A stretch of 64,000 nt of DNA, taken from contig CACEMP010000002.1 in the NCBI GenBank assembly GCA_902560675.1, positions 1 to 64,000 on the forward strand, read 5' to 3'. The notes beneath the pieces were generated by a model. That model was given only the letters and a program-made list of their open reading frames with translations, was not told the DNA's origin and did no database searches. The DNA comes from an uncultured Alphaproteobacteria bacterium. Lineage in GTDB: Bacteria > Pseudomonadota > Alphaproteobacteria > HIMB59 > GCA-002718135. Shown here piece by piece: positions 35,396 through 44,636 of this stretch (its first letter is position 1; every line of letters begins with the position of its first letter). Made by a program: the position numbers and the translations under genes.

Positions 35396-36399
35396 TGGAT
35401 ATTTTATTTTCAGAAACTAACCAAACTGGAATCATTAAACTTAATCGTCCTAAAGCTTTAAATGCTCTCAATTTAGAAATGGCAAAAAAATTTCATGACA
35501 AATTATTAGAATGGGAAGAAAAAGATAATATCTTAAGAGTATTGTTAGTTGGAGAAGGTAAACATTTTTGTGCAGGAGGTGATGTAAAATCTCTTGTTCT
35601 TGCTGGAAAAGAAAACTCTTTAAAATATGATTTTTTTAAAATTGAGTATAAACTTAATTATTTAATAAGCCAATTTAGTAAAGAATTTCTTTCAGTTTGG
35701 AATGGGGTAGTGATGGGAGGCGGGGTTGGTTTATCAATCTATGGTGATCACAGATTGGCAACAGACAATTCAAAATTTGCGATGCCAGAATCTGCCATTG
35801 GTTTTTTTCCAGATGTTGGTGGAAGTTATTTTTTATCAAATCTTCCAGGTAACATTGGTAAGTATATTGGTTTAACAGGTGAGGTTTTGAGGTTAAATGA
35901 ATTAATTTTTTTCGGATTAGCAACTCACTACTTTAAAAGTAATAAAATTGAAGATGTAAAAGAAAAATTTATTACAAGAGGAGAAATTTTACACGATAAT
36001 TTTGAAGTAGAGAATGATACATATCTAATTAAAAATATGAATTTAATAAATGAACTATTCAATGGAAATATTCAAACAATCATATCAAATTTAAAAAATC
36101 ATAACTCAGAGTTTTCAAAAAAAATTTTAGATATTCTTTTAGTTAAATGTCCAATGAGTCTTGCGATAAGTACTAAACTTATAGATGATGCAAAAGGTAA
36201 ATCGTTAAAAGAATGTTTAGAAACTGAATTTCAATTAAGTCAAAAAATAGTATACCGTAGTGACTTTGATAATGGTGTAAATTCTGTGCTAATTTCAAAA
36301 GATCATAATCCTATTTGGGAACCATCAAAAATAGATGAAATAAATATAGAAGATCTAGATTTTTATTTTGAAACTCATACTGAAAATCTTTATCTATAA
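35395..36399 (+). CDS. 3-hydroxyisobutyryl-CoA hydrolase (crotonase fold)
   Basis: 334 residues. N-terminal crotonase core with oxyanion-hole regions HFCAGGDVKSL and VMGGGVGLS, and the hydrolase-specific continuation MPESAIGFFPDVGGSYFLS, then a longer C-terminal part than plain enoyl-CoA hydratase. Releases 3-hydroxyisobutyrate from its CoA ester in valine degradation. ATG shares one base with the uvrB stop. The rest of the valine pathway is not in this window. Confidence 0.87.
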   Translation: MDILFSETNQTGIIKLNRPKALNALNLEMAKKFHDKLLEWEEKDNILRVLLVGEGKHFCAGGDVKSLVLAGKENSLKYDFFKIEYKLNYLISQFSKEFLSVWNGVVMGGGVGLSIYGDHRLATDNSKFAMPESAIGFFPDVGGSYFLSNLPGNIGKYIGLTGEVLRLNELIFFGLATHYFKSNKIEDVKEKFITRGEILHDNFEVENDTYLIKNMNLINELFNGNIQTIISNLKNHNSEFSKKILDILLVKCPMSLAISTKLIDDAKGKSLKECLETEFQLSQKIVYRSDFDNGVNSVLISKDHNPIWEPSKIDEINIEDLDFYFETHTENLYL

Positions 36400-36407
36400 T
36401 ATTACAA

Positions 36408-38855
36408 ATGAGTAATAAAATTCCCACTTCTGCTAAAGTAGTTGTAATAGGTGGTGGTATAGCTGGATGTTCTGTAGCTTATCATTTAGCAAAATTTGGG
36501 TGGAAAGATGTGATCTTACTAGAAAGAGATCAATTAACTTCTGGAACTACTTGGCATGCAGCAGGACTGATTGGTCAGATCGGTGCATCAGCAACCATTA
36601 CAAAACTTAGAAATTATTCGTTAAATTTATATAAAGACCTGGAAAAAGAAACAGGATTGGCAACAGGTTTAAAGCAAAACGGCTCATTAACTATTGCAAC
36701 AACTAATGATCGATTAGAAGAATTAAAAAGGCAAGCTACATTTGCTCAAAGATTTAATATAGAAGTTAATGAATTAGAAAAAAATCAGATTAAGGATATT
36801 TATTCTCTTATAAATACTGATGATGTTGTTGGTGGAATATTTATTCCAAAAGATGGTCAAGCAGATCCTGTTGGTATAACAAATGTTCTTGCTAAATCGG
36901 CAAAAATGTATGGTGCTCAAATATTTGAACATTGTTCTGTAAATAAAATCCTTACTAAAAATGGATCAATAGAAAGTGTAGATACAAAACATGGAAAAAT
37001 TAAATGTGAGTATATTGTTCTAGCATCTGGAATGTGGTCAAGGCAGATAGCAAATGATATTAACGTTAGTATACCGCTGTATCCAAATGAACATTTCTAT
37101 ATATTAAGTGAGCCATTAAAAGAAATTTCTAAATCACTTCCAGTTCTTAGAGATTACAATAATTGCTTATATCTAAAAGAGGATGCTGGAAAAATTTTAG
37201 TAGGAATTTTTGAGCCTAAAGCTAAACCTGCATTTACTGATACATATAAAGTTCCCAATGATTTTTCTTTTGGAGAACTACCTGAAGATTTTGATCATTT
37301 TGAACCATATTTAAAAAATGCTATGAAAAGAATACCAGCCCTTGAAAATGTAGGTATAAGAAAATTCTTTAACGGTCCTGAAGCTTTTACTCCAGATACA
37401 AATTATCTTTTAGGAGAAACACCAGAAGTAAAAAACTTTTATGTTTGTTGTGGATTTAATAGTATTGGTATTCAGAGTGCTGGTGGTGCAGGTAAGGTAA
37501 CTGCAGAATGGATGATGAATGGTGAGGTTAATGATGATCTTTACTCCTTAGATATTTCAAGATTTGAAAAATTTCACTCCGAGACAAAATTTATAACTGA
37601 AAGAGTTACTGAATCATTAGGAGATTTATATGCAATGCACTGGCCTTATAAACAACATAAATCCTCAAGAAATATTAAACTGCTTCCTTTTCATGATGAT
37701 TTGAAAATAAAAGGAGCATGTTTTGGTCAAGTGGCGGGTTTTGAAAGACCAATGTGGTATGCTCTAAATGGCAAGAAACCAGAATATGATTACAGTTATG
37801 GCTATCAAAATTGGTATGATGCAGCAAAGTATGAAACAATAAATACAAGAAAAAATGCTGGTTTATTTGACTTAAGTGCCTTTTCTAAATTTGAAATTAA
37901 GGGAGTCTCTGCCTTCAGCGATCTCCAACGAATATGCTGTAATGATATTAAAAATAATTCCGGTCATACAACTTATACGCAAATGCTTAATACAAATGGT
38001 GGCATTGTTGCTGATTTAACAGTTACTTGTATTGATAAAGATTCTTTTCGTATTGTTACGGGTTCATCTGTGAGAGAACATGATAAAAAACATATTTTAG
38101 AAAATCTAAGTAAAAACACAACTTTAATTGATATCACTGAAAGTTTAGCTTGTTTTGGTGTTTTTGGTCCCAAAAGTAGAGAAATTCTAACGGAAATATT
38201 TGGAGAACATTTTTCAAAAGATAATTTTAAATTTGGAACTGCCCAAGAAATATCATTGAAAAATAATAAACTAATTTTCAAAAGATTATCTTTTGTTGGT
38301 GAACTTGGTTGGGAAATTTATGTTCCTATAAATATAGCTAGAGAAATTTATTTAAAGTTAGTTAAAGTTGGAGAAAACTATAACCTTTCGCATGCTGGCG
38401 CTCATGCACTTGATATTATGAGAATGGAAAAAGGATTTTTACATTGGGGTCATGATATTTCACCAGCTGAAAACCCATTTGAGGCTGGATTGGAATTTAC
38501 TGTTAAATTAAATAAAAAAGCAGATTTTATAGGTAAAGAAGCTTTAAAAACAAAAAATAGAATTAAAAAGAAACAACTAACAAATTTTGTTTTAGAGAAA
38601 TCAACGCCAGGAAATCCACTCATATTACATGATGAGCCGATTTATTATAAAAATAAGATTGTGGGAGAAACAACTTCTAGCAATTATTCATTTTGTTATA
38701 ATAAAAATATGGTCTTTGGATATATAGATTCAGAAATAGATTTAAAAAAATTAAATGGCAGCAATTTTGAAGTTGAAGTTGCTAAAAATAAATATGTTAT
38801 GTCTGTTCAAATTAATCCATTGCATGATCCTGATAATAATTTTACAAAAATATAG
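36408..38855 (+). CDS. dimethylglycine/sarcosine dehydrogenase-type FAD and folate protein
   Basis: 815 residues. N-terminal FAD oxidoreductase (DAO family; GGGIAGCSVAYHLAKFGW at 14-31) with His50 in SGTTWHAAG at the site where DMGDH family members attach FAD covalently; a FAO_M linker; and two C-terminal GcvT-type folate domains (about 430-810; RKNAGLFDLSAFSKFEI, LGWEIYVP, HWGHDISP). Such enzymes demethylate dimethylglycine or sarcosine and pass formaldehyde to tetrahydrofolate. Substrate between the two is unresolved. It starts 8 nt after the hydrolase gene and supports use of glycine-betaine breakdown products. Confidence 0.88.
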   Translation: MSNKIPTSAKVVVIGGGIAGCSVAYHLAKFGWKDVILLERDQLTSGTTWHAAGLIGQIGASATITKLRNYSLNLYKDLEKETGLATGLKQNGSLTIATTNDRLEELKRQATFAQRFNIEVNELEKNQIKDIYSLINTDDVVGGIFIPKDGQADPVGITNVLAKSAKMYGAQIFEHCSVNKILTKNGSIESVDTKHGKIKCEYIVLASGMWSRQIANDINVSIPLYPNEHFYILSEPLKEISKSLPVLRDYNNCLYLKEDAGKILVGIFEPKAKPAFTDTYKVPNDFSFGELPEDFDHFEPYLKNAMKRIPALENVGIRKFFNGPEAFTPDTNYLLGETPEVKNFYVCCGFNSIGIQSAGGAGKVTAEWMMNGEVNDDLYSLDISRFEKFHSETKFITERVTESLGDLYAMHWPYKQHKSSRNIKLLPFHDDLKIKGACFGQVAGFERPMWYALNGKKPEYDYSYGYQNWYDAAKYETINTRKNAGLFDLSAFSKFEIKGVSAFSDLQRICCNDIKNNSGHTTYTQMLNTNGGIVADLTVTCIDKDSFRIVTGSSVREHDKKHILENLSKNTTLIDITESLACFGVFGPKSREILTEIFGEHFSKDNFKFGTAQEISLKNNKLIFKRLSFVGELGWEIYVPINIAREIYLKLVKVGENYNLSHAGAHALDIMRMEKGFLHWGHDISPAENPFEAGLEFTVKLNKKADFIGKEALKTKNRIKKKQLTNFVLEKSTPGNPLILHDEPIYYKNKIVGETTSSNYSFCYNKNMVFGYIDSEIDLKKLNGSNFEVEVAKNKYVMSVQINPLHDPDNNFTKI

Positions 38856-38873
38856 TTTTTTACGATCTAATAT

Positions 38874-39752
38874 ATGAAAAAAATTAGATTATTTTTTTCT
38901 ATAGTAGTAATTATATTAATAATTTTATCTATCTTTATTTATATTGTTCTAAATAATTTTGAAAAAGAAAAAATAATTAGTGATATCGAGAAGAAATTTG
39001 AAATTAAAATTAATGAAAAAAGTAAAACTAAAATCAATATTTTTCCAATTGTAAAGCTTAACACAAACTTAGAAATTAAAGATTTCAAAAATAATTTATA
39101 CTTTGATAATATTAAAATTGATATTTCTCAGCCCATATTTCAAGTTTCAGGAAATTTAAATATTATAATTGATAATTTGAATATTAATAATATTAATTTT
39201 AGTGAAGTAAATATTAATGGAAAAGTAAATTATATTGAAAATTATCTTAAATATAGTGATAATTTAGAAAATTTATTTGACTCAATTTATAAGATTAATG
39301 GAAAAATAACTATAGAAACAACTAATGAAGAAAAATTTCTTATTTCATTTTTAAAATTATTCTTTGAAAAATTAGAAAATCAAAAAAATCAAAAATTTGC
39401 ATTTTCTGAATTAATAAATGCTTTTGGTAATGAAAGTTCTAATTTTAAAGGTGCAATAAATAAAAATAAAGATATTTTAGAAACTAGCAAAATAGAAATT
39501 AGTAATAAAAACAATAGAATTCTTATAAAAGGAGAATACAATTACAGTAATAATTTTATAGATATTATTCTAAACTTATCTCAAAATAATGAAATATATT
39601 TAACTACTTTGATAAAAGGAAACTTAAAAAATCCTAATATAAGTTTTGATGAAAATTCAAAATTTTTTCAAAATTCAAACTCAAATGAAAATAATATAAT
39701 TGAAGAAAGTGTCATTCAATTTTTAAATAATTTATTTGATTTCAATGATTGA
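38874..39752 (+). CDS. AsmA-like membrane-anchored protein
   Basis: 292 residues: an N-terminal membrane anchor (about 4-26) followed by an Asn/Ile/Lys-rich, beta-strand-like periplasmic region with AsmA-like pieces (FPIVKLNTNLEIKDF near the start; LIKGNLKNPNISFD near the end). AsmA-family proteins act in outer-membrane lipid transport or assembly. Much shorter and more diverged than E. coli AsmA, so this is a tentative call. Its last codons overlap the start of the AEC transporter gene. Confidence 0.55.
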   Translation: MKKIRLFFSIVVIILIILSIFIYIVLNNFEKEKIISDIEKKFEIKINEKSKTKINIFPIVKLNTNLEIKDFKNNLYFDNIKIDISQPIFQVSGNLNIIIDNLNINNINFSEVNINGKVNYIENYLKYSDNLENLFDSIYKINGKITIETTNEEKFLISFLKLFFEKLENQKNQKFAFSELINAFGNESSNFKGAINKNKDILETSKIEISNKNNRILIKGEYNYSNNFIDIILNLSQNNEIYLTTLIKGNLKNPNISFDENSKFFQNSNSNENNIIEESVIQFLNNLFDFND

Positions 39753-40684
39753 CTTGTTAAATATAGTTAGCAGTGTGTTTGGATATATCCTTTTTGGGTT
39801 TTTTGTAAATAAATTACAAATACTTCCAAAAAAAATATATTGATTATTTTGATTTTACAGGTTTTAACATTCTTTTACCTTTAGCTTTAATTATATATTT
39901 TTGGCAAGTCTCATTTCCTCAAATTAATTCTATTGGCCTGATCATCTCATTTTTTGCTTCAGGAATTTTTATATCTATAACAGGATTTTTAATTAGCAAA
40001 AAATTTTTAAATTTTAAAACAGATGACTCTGCACTTTTTGGATTAGCTGCTTGTTTTGGTAACACGGTGGCAATGGGAATACCTCTTATGTATGCGGTTT
40101 TGGGTCCAATGAATACAATCCCTTATATGATATTAGTTTTTTTTCATGGTATTGTTCATTTTAGTTACACTGTTATTATAATAGAAGTTTATAGAAATAG
40201 ACAAAAAAGCATTGTCGAAATTTTTTATCAAATATTATTAGGTATAATTAAAAATATTGTACTTTTCGGAATGATAATTGGAATCATTCTTAATTACTCT
40301 AATCTTATTGTCCCATCTATTATGAAACAGCCTTTAGATATTTTTGTAAACCTTGCTCTTCCAATGGTTCTTATTTCTTTAGGTCTTGCATTAGGAAATT
40401 TTAAAATTAGAGAAAATATTTATGGTGCAATACTATTAACTATCTTAAAAAATTTTATTCATCCTATAATTGCATTTTATTTAGCAAATTTTATATTAGA
40501 GCTTGATAATCTCTTGGTAATTATTGTTACTATGGCTGCAGCTTTACCAAGTGGTTCTCAATCATATTATTTTGCATATAGATATAATTCACTAAAAGCT
40601 GTTGTTTCTTCCAATGTAGTATTAAGTACTTTTGTCAGTTTTTTTACACTGTCTTTATTATTAGTATTTTTTGATATTACGTAG
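39745..40684 (+). pseudogene. AEC-family transporter split by a frameshift in an A8 run
   Basis: Starting at ATG 39745 the frame encodes MIDLLNIVSSVFGYILFGFF and then hits TGA at 39841-39843. Beyond the A8 run at 39828-39835, the next frame carries on without a stop to 40684. Removing a single A joins them into about 312 residues with some ten hydrophobic segments, the normal size for an auxin-efflux-carrier (AEC) permease, and the join reads smoothly (LPKKYIDYFDFTGFNILLP). Typical AEC parts are AACFGNTVAMGIPLMYAVLG and AALPSGSQSYYFAYRY. Options are a true recent pseudogene, an assembly or sequencing error, or correction by polymerase slippage on A8. A start at the internal Met 40067 would lose three or more helices and is unlikely to be functional. 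Confidence 0.75.
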
Positions 40685-41231
40685 ATTGAGAAATAAAAGA
40701 TTGTATTCTCTCTTTTTTATCCATAGTTTTAACACTAAAAGGAAAAATCTCTAACATCTTATCATATACATCGATTGCCTGTTGAAACTGGCCTTGATGA
40801 ATAAAAATTAAACCCATTCCATCAAGAGCACCAAAATGTCTTGGTTCTAATTCAAGAGTTTTAATTATGTCTTGCATTGATTTATCAAAATTACCCATCA
40901 TAAAATGAACTGTTGCTCTTTTATTCCAACCTTCTGCAAAATTAGGATCCTCTTCAATTAAATTGTTAAAAAATCTTATTGCGAGTGGATAATTTCTCAA
41001 ATTCATAGCTTGAATACCTTTTTCAAAATATTCGATTACTTTTGGATCATCAACTTCATACCATATATTCCAAATATCAGATATCAAATCTCTTATCTCA
41101 TCCTGATTTTCAGTCTCATTTAATTTTTTAAACAAATTATTTAGCCGTGGATCATTTTGATCTGCTAATGCTATCTTACTAGCAAACAAAAGACTTATAC
41201 TGACAATTAATATTTTAAAGATAACTCTCAT
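40677..41231 (-). CDS. exported tetratricopeptide-repeat protein
   Basis: 184 residues from ATG 41231, where a good signal peptide begins (MRVIFKILIV...ALA, cleaved about residue 23). An upstream start at 41270 would add 13 polar residues before the signal and is less likely. Three TPR units follow (about 85-180): MNLRNYPLAIRFFNNLIEEDP, FAEGWNKRATVHFMMGNFD, and GALDGMGLIFIHQGQFQQAI. Probably a periplasmic interaction protein of unknown partner. Overlaps TIGR03643 by 17 bp at its start and the AEC gene by 8 bp at its end. Confidence 0.75.
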   Translation of the reverse strand: MRVIFKILIVSISLLFASKIALADQNDPRLNNLFKKLNETENQDEIRDLISDIWNIWYEVDDPKVIEYFEKGIQAMNLRNYPLAIRFFNNLIEEDPNFAEGWNKRATVHFMMGNFDKSMQDIIKTLELEPRHFGALDGMGLIFIHQGQFQQAIDVYDKMLEIFPFSVKTMDKKERIQSFISQST

Positions 41232-41448
41232 ATTTAAATGATTTTTCAAATAGATTTCTTTTCTTTTCATGCTTTCTCGTTCTCCCTGTTACTCTAGTTC
41301 TCCATAACTTAAATGATCTAGGTTTCAGATTTTTTCTCATTATTTTTATAACCTCTGATTCGGTTACACCGTGAATTCTTTTTATTTTTTCGAAAGAAGT
41401 TTTATCACACCAGGCTAATTTAATAATATTATCTATATTCTCCTGCAT
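41215..41448 (-). CDS. TIGR03643/DUF2805 family protein
   Basis: 77 residues. ENIDNIIKLAWCDKTSFEKI, HGVTESEVIKIMRKNLKPRS and KLWRTRVTGRTRKHEKK follow the TIGR03643 pattern, a small basic helix-turn-helix-like protein of unknown function, found in marine proteobacteria and bacteroidetes. The strongly basic C-terminus hints at nucleic-acid binding. It is the first gene of a two-gene minus-strand unit. Confidence 0.8.
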   Translation of the reverse strand: MQENIDNIIKLAWCDKTSFEKIKRIHGVTESEVIKIMRKNLKPRSFKLWRTRVTGRTRKHEKKRNLFEKSFKYESYL

Positions 41449-41454
41449 ATTATG

Positions 41455-41460
41455 AATATA
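41455..41460 (-). promoter_or_regulatory. candidate -10 element for the TIGR03643 gene, leaderless geometry
   Basis: On the minus strand TATATT is followed by six bases (CATAAT) and ATG at 41448, so transcription would begin on the start codon. The divergent gap is 40 bp. Confidence 0.35.
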
Positions 41461-41488
41461 GTTCTTTATTAATTAAATTCTAAAAAAA

Positions 41489-42112
41489 ATGATTGATTTG
41501 TATTCATCACCTACCCCTAATGGTCGAAAAATTAGCATAATGCTTGAAGAATTAGGTGTGGATTTCAATCCTATTTTAATAAATTTAGATAAAAAAGAGC
41601 AGTTTAGTGAAGATTTTTCAAAAATATCTCCTGCAAATAAGATTCCTGTAATTGTGGATAATGATAACAACCAAACAGTATTCGAATCCGGGGCTATTCT
41701 TCTCTATCTTGCACAAAAATATAATAAATTTCTAAATAAAGACAAATACTGGGAAATAATACAATGGGTTTTTTTTCAAATGGCATATGTTGGGCCAATG
41801 CTAGGTCAGGCACATCAATATTTATTTTATCATCCTGGTAAAAGCAAATTTGCAGAAGATAAAACAAAAGGCTATGCACAACATATATATTCAATTTTAG
41901 ACAAAAGACTTTCTAAACAAGAATATTTTTCGGATACCTATTCAATAGCTGATATTTCAATTTGGCCTTGGACAGCTCGTTATGAAAGACATCAAATAAA
42001 TTTACATAATTATCCAAATGTGTTGAGATGGTATAAACAAATATCAATAAGACCTGCTGTTATTAAAGGATATAATTCTGTAGGTGAATTTTATGCAATC
42101 CCTCAACCTTAA
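41489..42112 (+). CDS. glutathione S-transferase family protein
   Basis: 207 residues: N-terminal thioredoxin-like domain (about 1-80) with SPTPNGRKISIMLEELG, cis-Pro in ANKIPVIVD and glutathione gamma-Glu contact FESGAILLYLA, then an all-helical C-terminal domain with YSIADISIWPW. The SPTPNGRKI start resembles the YfcG/YghU (Nu-class) disulfide-reductase GSTs, which often lack a catalytic Ser/Cys. Role in redox or detoxification inferred only from family. Its stop overlaps that of the LysE gene by 4 bp. Confidence 0.9.
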   Translation: MIDLYSSPTPNGRKISIMLEELGVDFNPILINLDKKEQFSEDFSKISPANKIPVIVDNDNNQTVFESGAILLYLAQKYNKFLNKDKYWEIIQWVFFQMAYVGPMLGQAHQYLFYHPGKSKFAEDKTKGYAQHIYSILDKRLSKQEYFSDTYSIADISIWPWTARYERHQINLHNYPNVLRWYKQISIRPAVIKGYNSVGEFYAIPQP

Positions 42113-42717
42113 GCGTTGTAAAATAAAACTGAGCCCGCGGTTATAATTAAAAGGATTGCTAAAAACCATTCAACAATTTTTTTTAATTTTTCATTATTAA
42201 GATATTGTCTTATAACACTTCCTCCATATGCCCATATACTAATGGAAGGAATATTAACTACTGTAGACATAATAACCATAAATAGTGTTCCAATTATTAT
42301 ATTTTCATCTTTTGGATAATATAATGTTACTGCAGTTGAACAGATTACCCAAGCTTTTGGATTTACAAATTGAAACAAAATTGCTTCATGATATTTTAAT
42401 GGCCTTGATCTATCTTCAGTCTTTGAAATATTTAAAGACCCAAACATTTTATATGCTAAATAAAGAATGTAGCCTGCGCCAATATATCTTAAAATATCAT
42501 AGAGTATAGGATAGGTAATAAATAAAGATCCAAGACCTAGACATACAAGTGCTAATTGCAAACCATGACCAGAGGGGATACCAAAAATATTAGGTATAGA
42601 TCTAATAAATCCAAATTTAATGCCTGATGCAGTTAAAATACTATTGTTTGGGCCTGGTGTTACGTACATAATAAAATTATACACTGCTAAAGCAGCTATT
42701 AATTCCCAGGTAATCAT
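42109..42717 (-). CDS. LysE/RhtB family amino-acid exporter
   Basis: 202 residues with five to six hydrophobic segments and the family motif MYVTPGPNNSILTASGIKFG in the first third. Members export lysine, threonine, homoserine or similar compounds. Here it is 3 nt downstream of the YajQ gene, so probably in the same transcript. The exact substrate is unknown. Confidence 0.88.
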   Translation of the reverse strand: MITWELIAALAVYNFIMYVTPGPNNSILTASGIKFGFIRSIPNIFGIPSGHGLQLALVCLGLGSLFITYPILYDILRYIGAGYILYLAYKMFGSLNISKTEDRSRPLKYHEAILFQFVNPKAWVICSTAVTLYYPKDENIIIGTLFMVIMSTVVNIPSISIWAYGGSVIRQYLNNEKLKKIVEWFLAILLIITAGSVLFYNA

Positions 42718-42720
42718 TAT

Positions 42721-43206
42721 TTAATCTCTAAAATTTACAAATTGGACTGGTATACCTAAATTAGCATCCTCAATAAGCTTCATTACACTTTGTAAATCAT
42801 CTTTTTTCTTTCCTTCAACACGAAGTTCATTTCCATTGATCTTTACTTGAACTTTTAATTTAGAACTTTTGACATCAGAAGTAATTTTTTTACACAGAGA
42901 TTGCTCAATTCCTTCTACTAATTCATACGTCTGACGAATTTTATTTCCCCCAGCTTTTTCCATATCATTTTTTTTTAAACATAAAGGATCAACTTTTCGT
43001 CTAACAAAATGAGTAACGAGCATGTCATTTACTTGACCAGCTTTCATTTCATCATCAGTAATAACAACTATAGTATTTTCTTTTTTTTCTATTGAAGTGT
43101 CTGATCCTTTAAAATCGTACCTAGTGGTGATTTCTCTAGTTGCATTTCCAAGAGCATTGTCAATCTCTTGATGATCTAATCTGTTTACAATATCAAAACT
43201 TGGCAT
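42721..43206 (-). CDS. yajQ: YajQ family nucleotide-binding protein
   Basis: 161 residues, the normal length. MPSFDIVNRLDHQEIDNAL, TRYDFKGSD and KKITSDVKSSKLKVQVKING are family-defining. The fold is two ferredoxin-like domains; a Xanthomonas homologue binds cyclic di-GMP, and others bind nucleotides or RNA. No GGDEF/EAL enzyme is present in this window, so a c-di-GMP role is not supported locally. ATG shares one base with the rmuC stop. Confidence 0.95.
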   Translation of the reverse strand: MPSFDIVNRLDHQEIDNALGNATREITTRYDFKGSDTSIEKKENTIVVITDDEMKAGQVNDMLVTHFVRRKVDPLCLKKNDMEKAGGNKIRQTYELVEGIEQSLCKKITSDVKSSKLKVQVKINGNELRVEGKKKDDLQSVMKLIEDANLGIPVQFVNFRD

Positions 43207-44159
43207 TATTTCTCAATCTGTTTATCATCAGAACTTTGATTAGGTAAGGATTTATTAGGTTTTAATTTATTCAAATTTTTAAAATTATCTAATTTATCAA
43301 CTAAACTACCCTTACCATCTTTTAATCTGCCTTTGGCTTGATCCATTTTAGTCATTGCATTATTTAATGCTTTATAGGCGCTGTCAAAAGATTCATAAAC
43401 ATTGATTGCCTTATCGTATATGTTTGTTGCTGATAATCTAATTTCTTGAAGATCTTTTGACTGTTTATCTATATCCCAAAGATTTTCTATTAATTTAAGC
43501 ATCATGAATAAAGTAGATGGACTTACGATATTTATTTTTCTATTTTTAATTTCATCTACTATAGATTGATCATTCATAATTGTTAAAAATGAACTTTCTA
43601 TTGGAATAAACATAAAAACTCTATCTACAGTATTTATTCCATATTCCTGAGAATAGTTTTTACTAGCTAAATCACGCAAACGAGATTTAATTGAGTTTAT
43701 AAAATTTTTTAGAAGTATTGCTTTATCATCTTTTTCAGCATTACAATAATCATGCCATGAAGTGAGTACTGTTTTAGAATCAACAATGATATGCCTGTTT
43801 CTAGGCATATGCAAAATTACATCCGGCTGCCTTGAGATACCATCAGAATTAGAAAAGCTTTTTTGTGTGCTATATTCATGACCCTCCCTAAAACCTAAGT
43901 CATCTAATATATTTTGCAATACAAATTCACCCCAAGGACCTTGTTGAACAGCTCCACCTCTAACCAATGTATTTTCGATTTTGTTTTGCGCAATATTAAA
44001 TTTATCAAGTGATGTTTCAATTCTCTTAATATCTTCTTGTATAGTTTCAATATTATCTGTGACTGTATCATTATTTGTCTTTCTAGATATAAATAAAATA
44101 TAGAAAATACCAAAGCCACATAAAAAACTTAATAAAATTATTATTAATGTGTTATCCAT
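43206..44159 (-). CDS. rmuC: RmuC family DNA recombination protein
   Basis: 317 residues: an N-terminal membrane segment (about 4-24), a short coiled coil (about 35-65, far shorter than in E. coli RmuC) and the RmuC nuclease-fold domain (about 70-290) with QGPWGEFVLQNILDDLGF, SRQPDVILHMP and the putative active-site DSKTVLTSWHDY. RmuC limits inversions between short repeats. Together with uvrB and nth it forms part of the repair set in this window. Confidence 0.92.
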   Translation of the reverse strand: MDNTLIIILLSFLCGFGIFYILFISRKTNNDTVTDNIETIQEDIKRIETSLDKFNIAQNKIENTLVRGGAVQQGPWGEFVLQNILDDLGFREGHEYSTQKSFSNSDGISRQPDVILHMPRNRHIIVDSKTVLTSWHDYCNAEKDDKAILLKNFINSIKSRLRDLASKNYSQEYGINTVDRVFMFIPIESSFLTIMNDQSIVDEIKNRKINIVSPSTLFMMLKLIENLWDIDKQSKDLQEIRLSATNIYDKAINVYESFDSAYKALNNAMTKMDQAKGRLKDGKGSLVDKLDNFKNLNKLKPNKSLPNQSSDDKQIEK

Positions 44160-44167
44160 TTATGAGT

Positions 44168-44587
44168 TCAATTAATAAAATAAATAAATATTAATAGATA
44201 TCTAACAACTTTGCCAATAGATACAAAGATTAAAAAAAATAAAATATTATATCTAAAAGTTCCTGCGGCAAAAGCTATTGGATCTCCAATGATAGGAACC
44301 CAAGATAATAATAACGACCATTTCCCATATTTTTTAAAAATATCTGAGGCTTTTAAAAGAAGATATTTATTTAGAGGAAACCATGGTTTTTGAATAAAAT
44401 AATTTATAAAATAACCAAATAACCAGCTTATAACAGAACCTAGAATATTACCTAATGATGCAAAAACTAATAATAAAATTACATTATATTTTTCCGATAT
44501 TAAAAGACTGGCTAAATATGTTTCTGAGGCAAATGGAAAAAATGTTCCTAGGCTAAGGCAAAAAATGAATAATGAAAAATAAATCAA
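44168..44587 (-). CDS. YqaA/DedA-type membrane protein
   Basis: 139 residues with about four hydrophobic segments; FPFASETYLASLLI, GNILGSVISWLFGYFIN and PIIGDPIAFAAGTFRY are characteristic of the YqaA group of the SNARE-associated/VTT (DedA) superfamily, which includes lipid scramblases. The start codon is TTG at 44587. 8 nt upstream of rmuC. Confidence 0.85.
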   Translation of the reverse strand: MIYFSLFIFCLSLGTFFPFASETYLASLLISEKYNVILLLVFASLGNILGSVISWLFGYFINYFIQKPWFPLNKYLLLKASDIFKKYGKWSLLLSWVPIIGDPIAFAAGTFRYNILFFLIFVSIGKVVRYLLIFIYFIN

Positions 44588-44636
44588 AGTATTTGTTATT
44601 TCAATTAAATGTTAATGATATGATATTTATCAATTT

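Noticed and set aside
40067-40684. A complete 205-residue AEC transporter starting at the internal Met 40067
   Set aside because: The same frame is open and clearly homologous upstream to 39836; the internal start would remove several membrane helices. The frameshifted full gene explains the data better.
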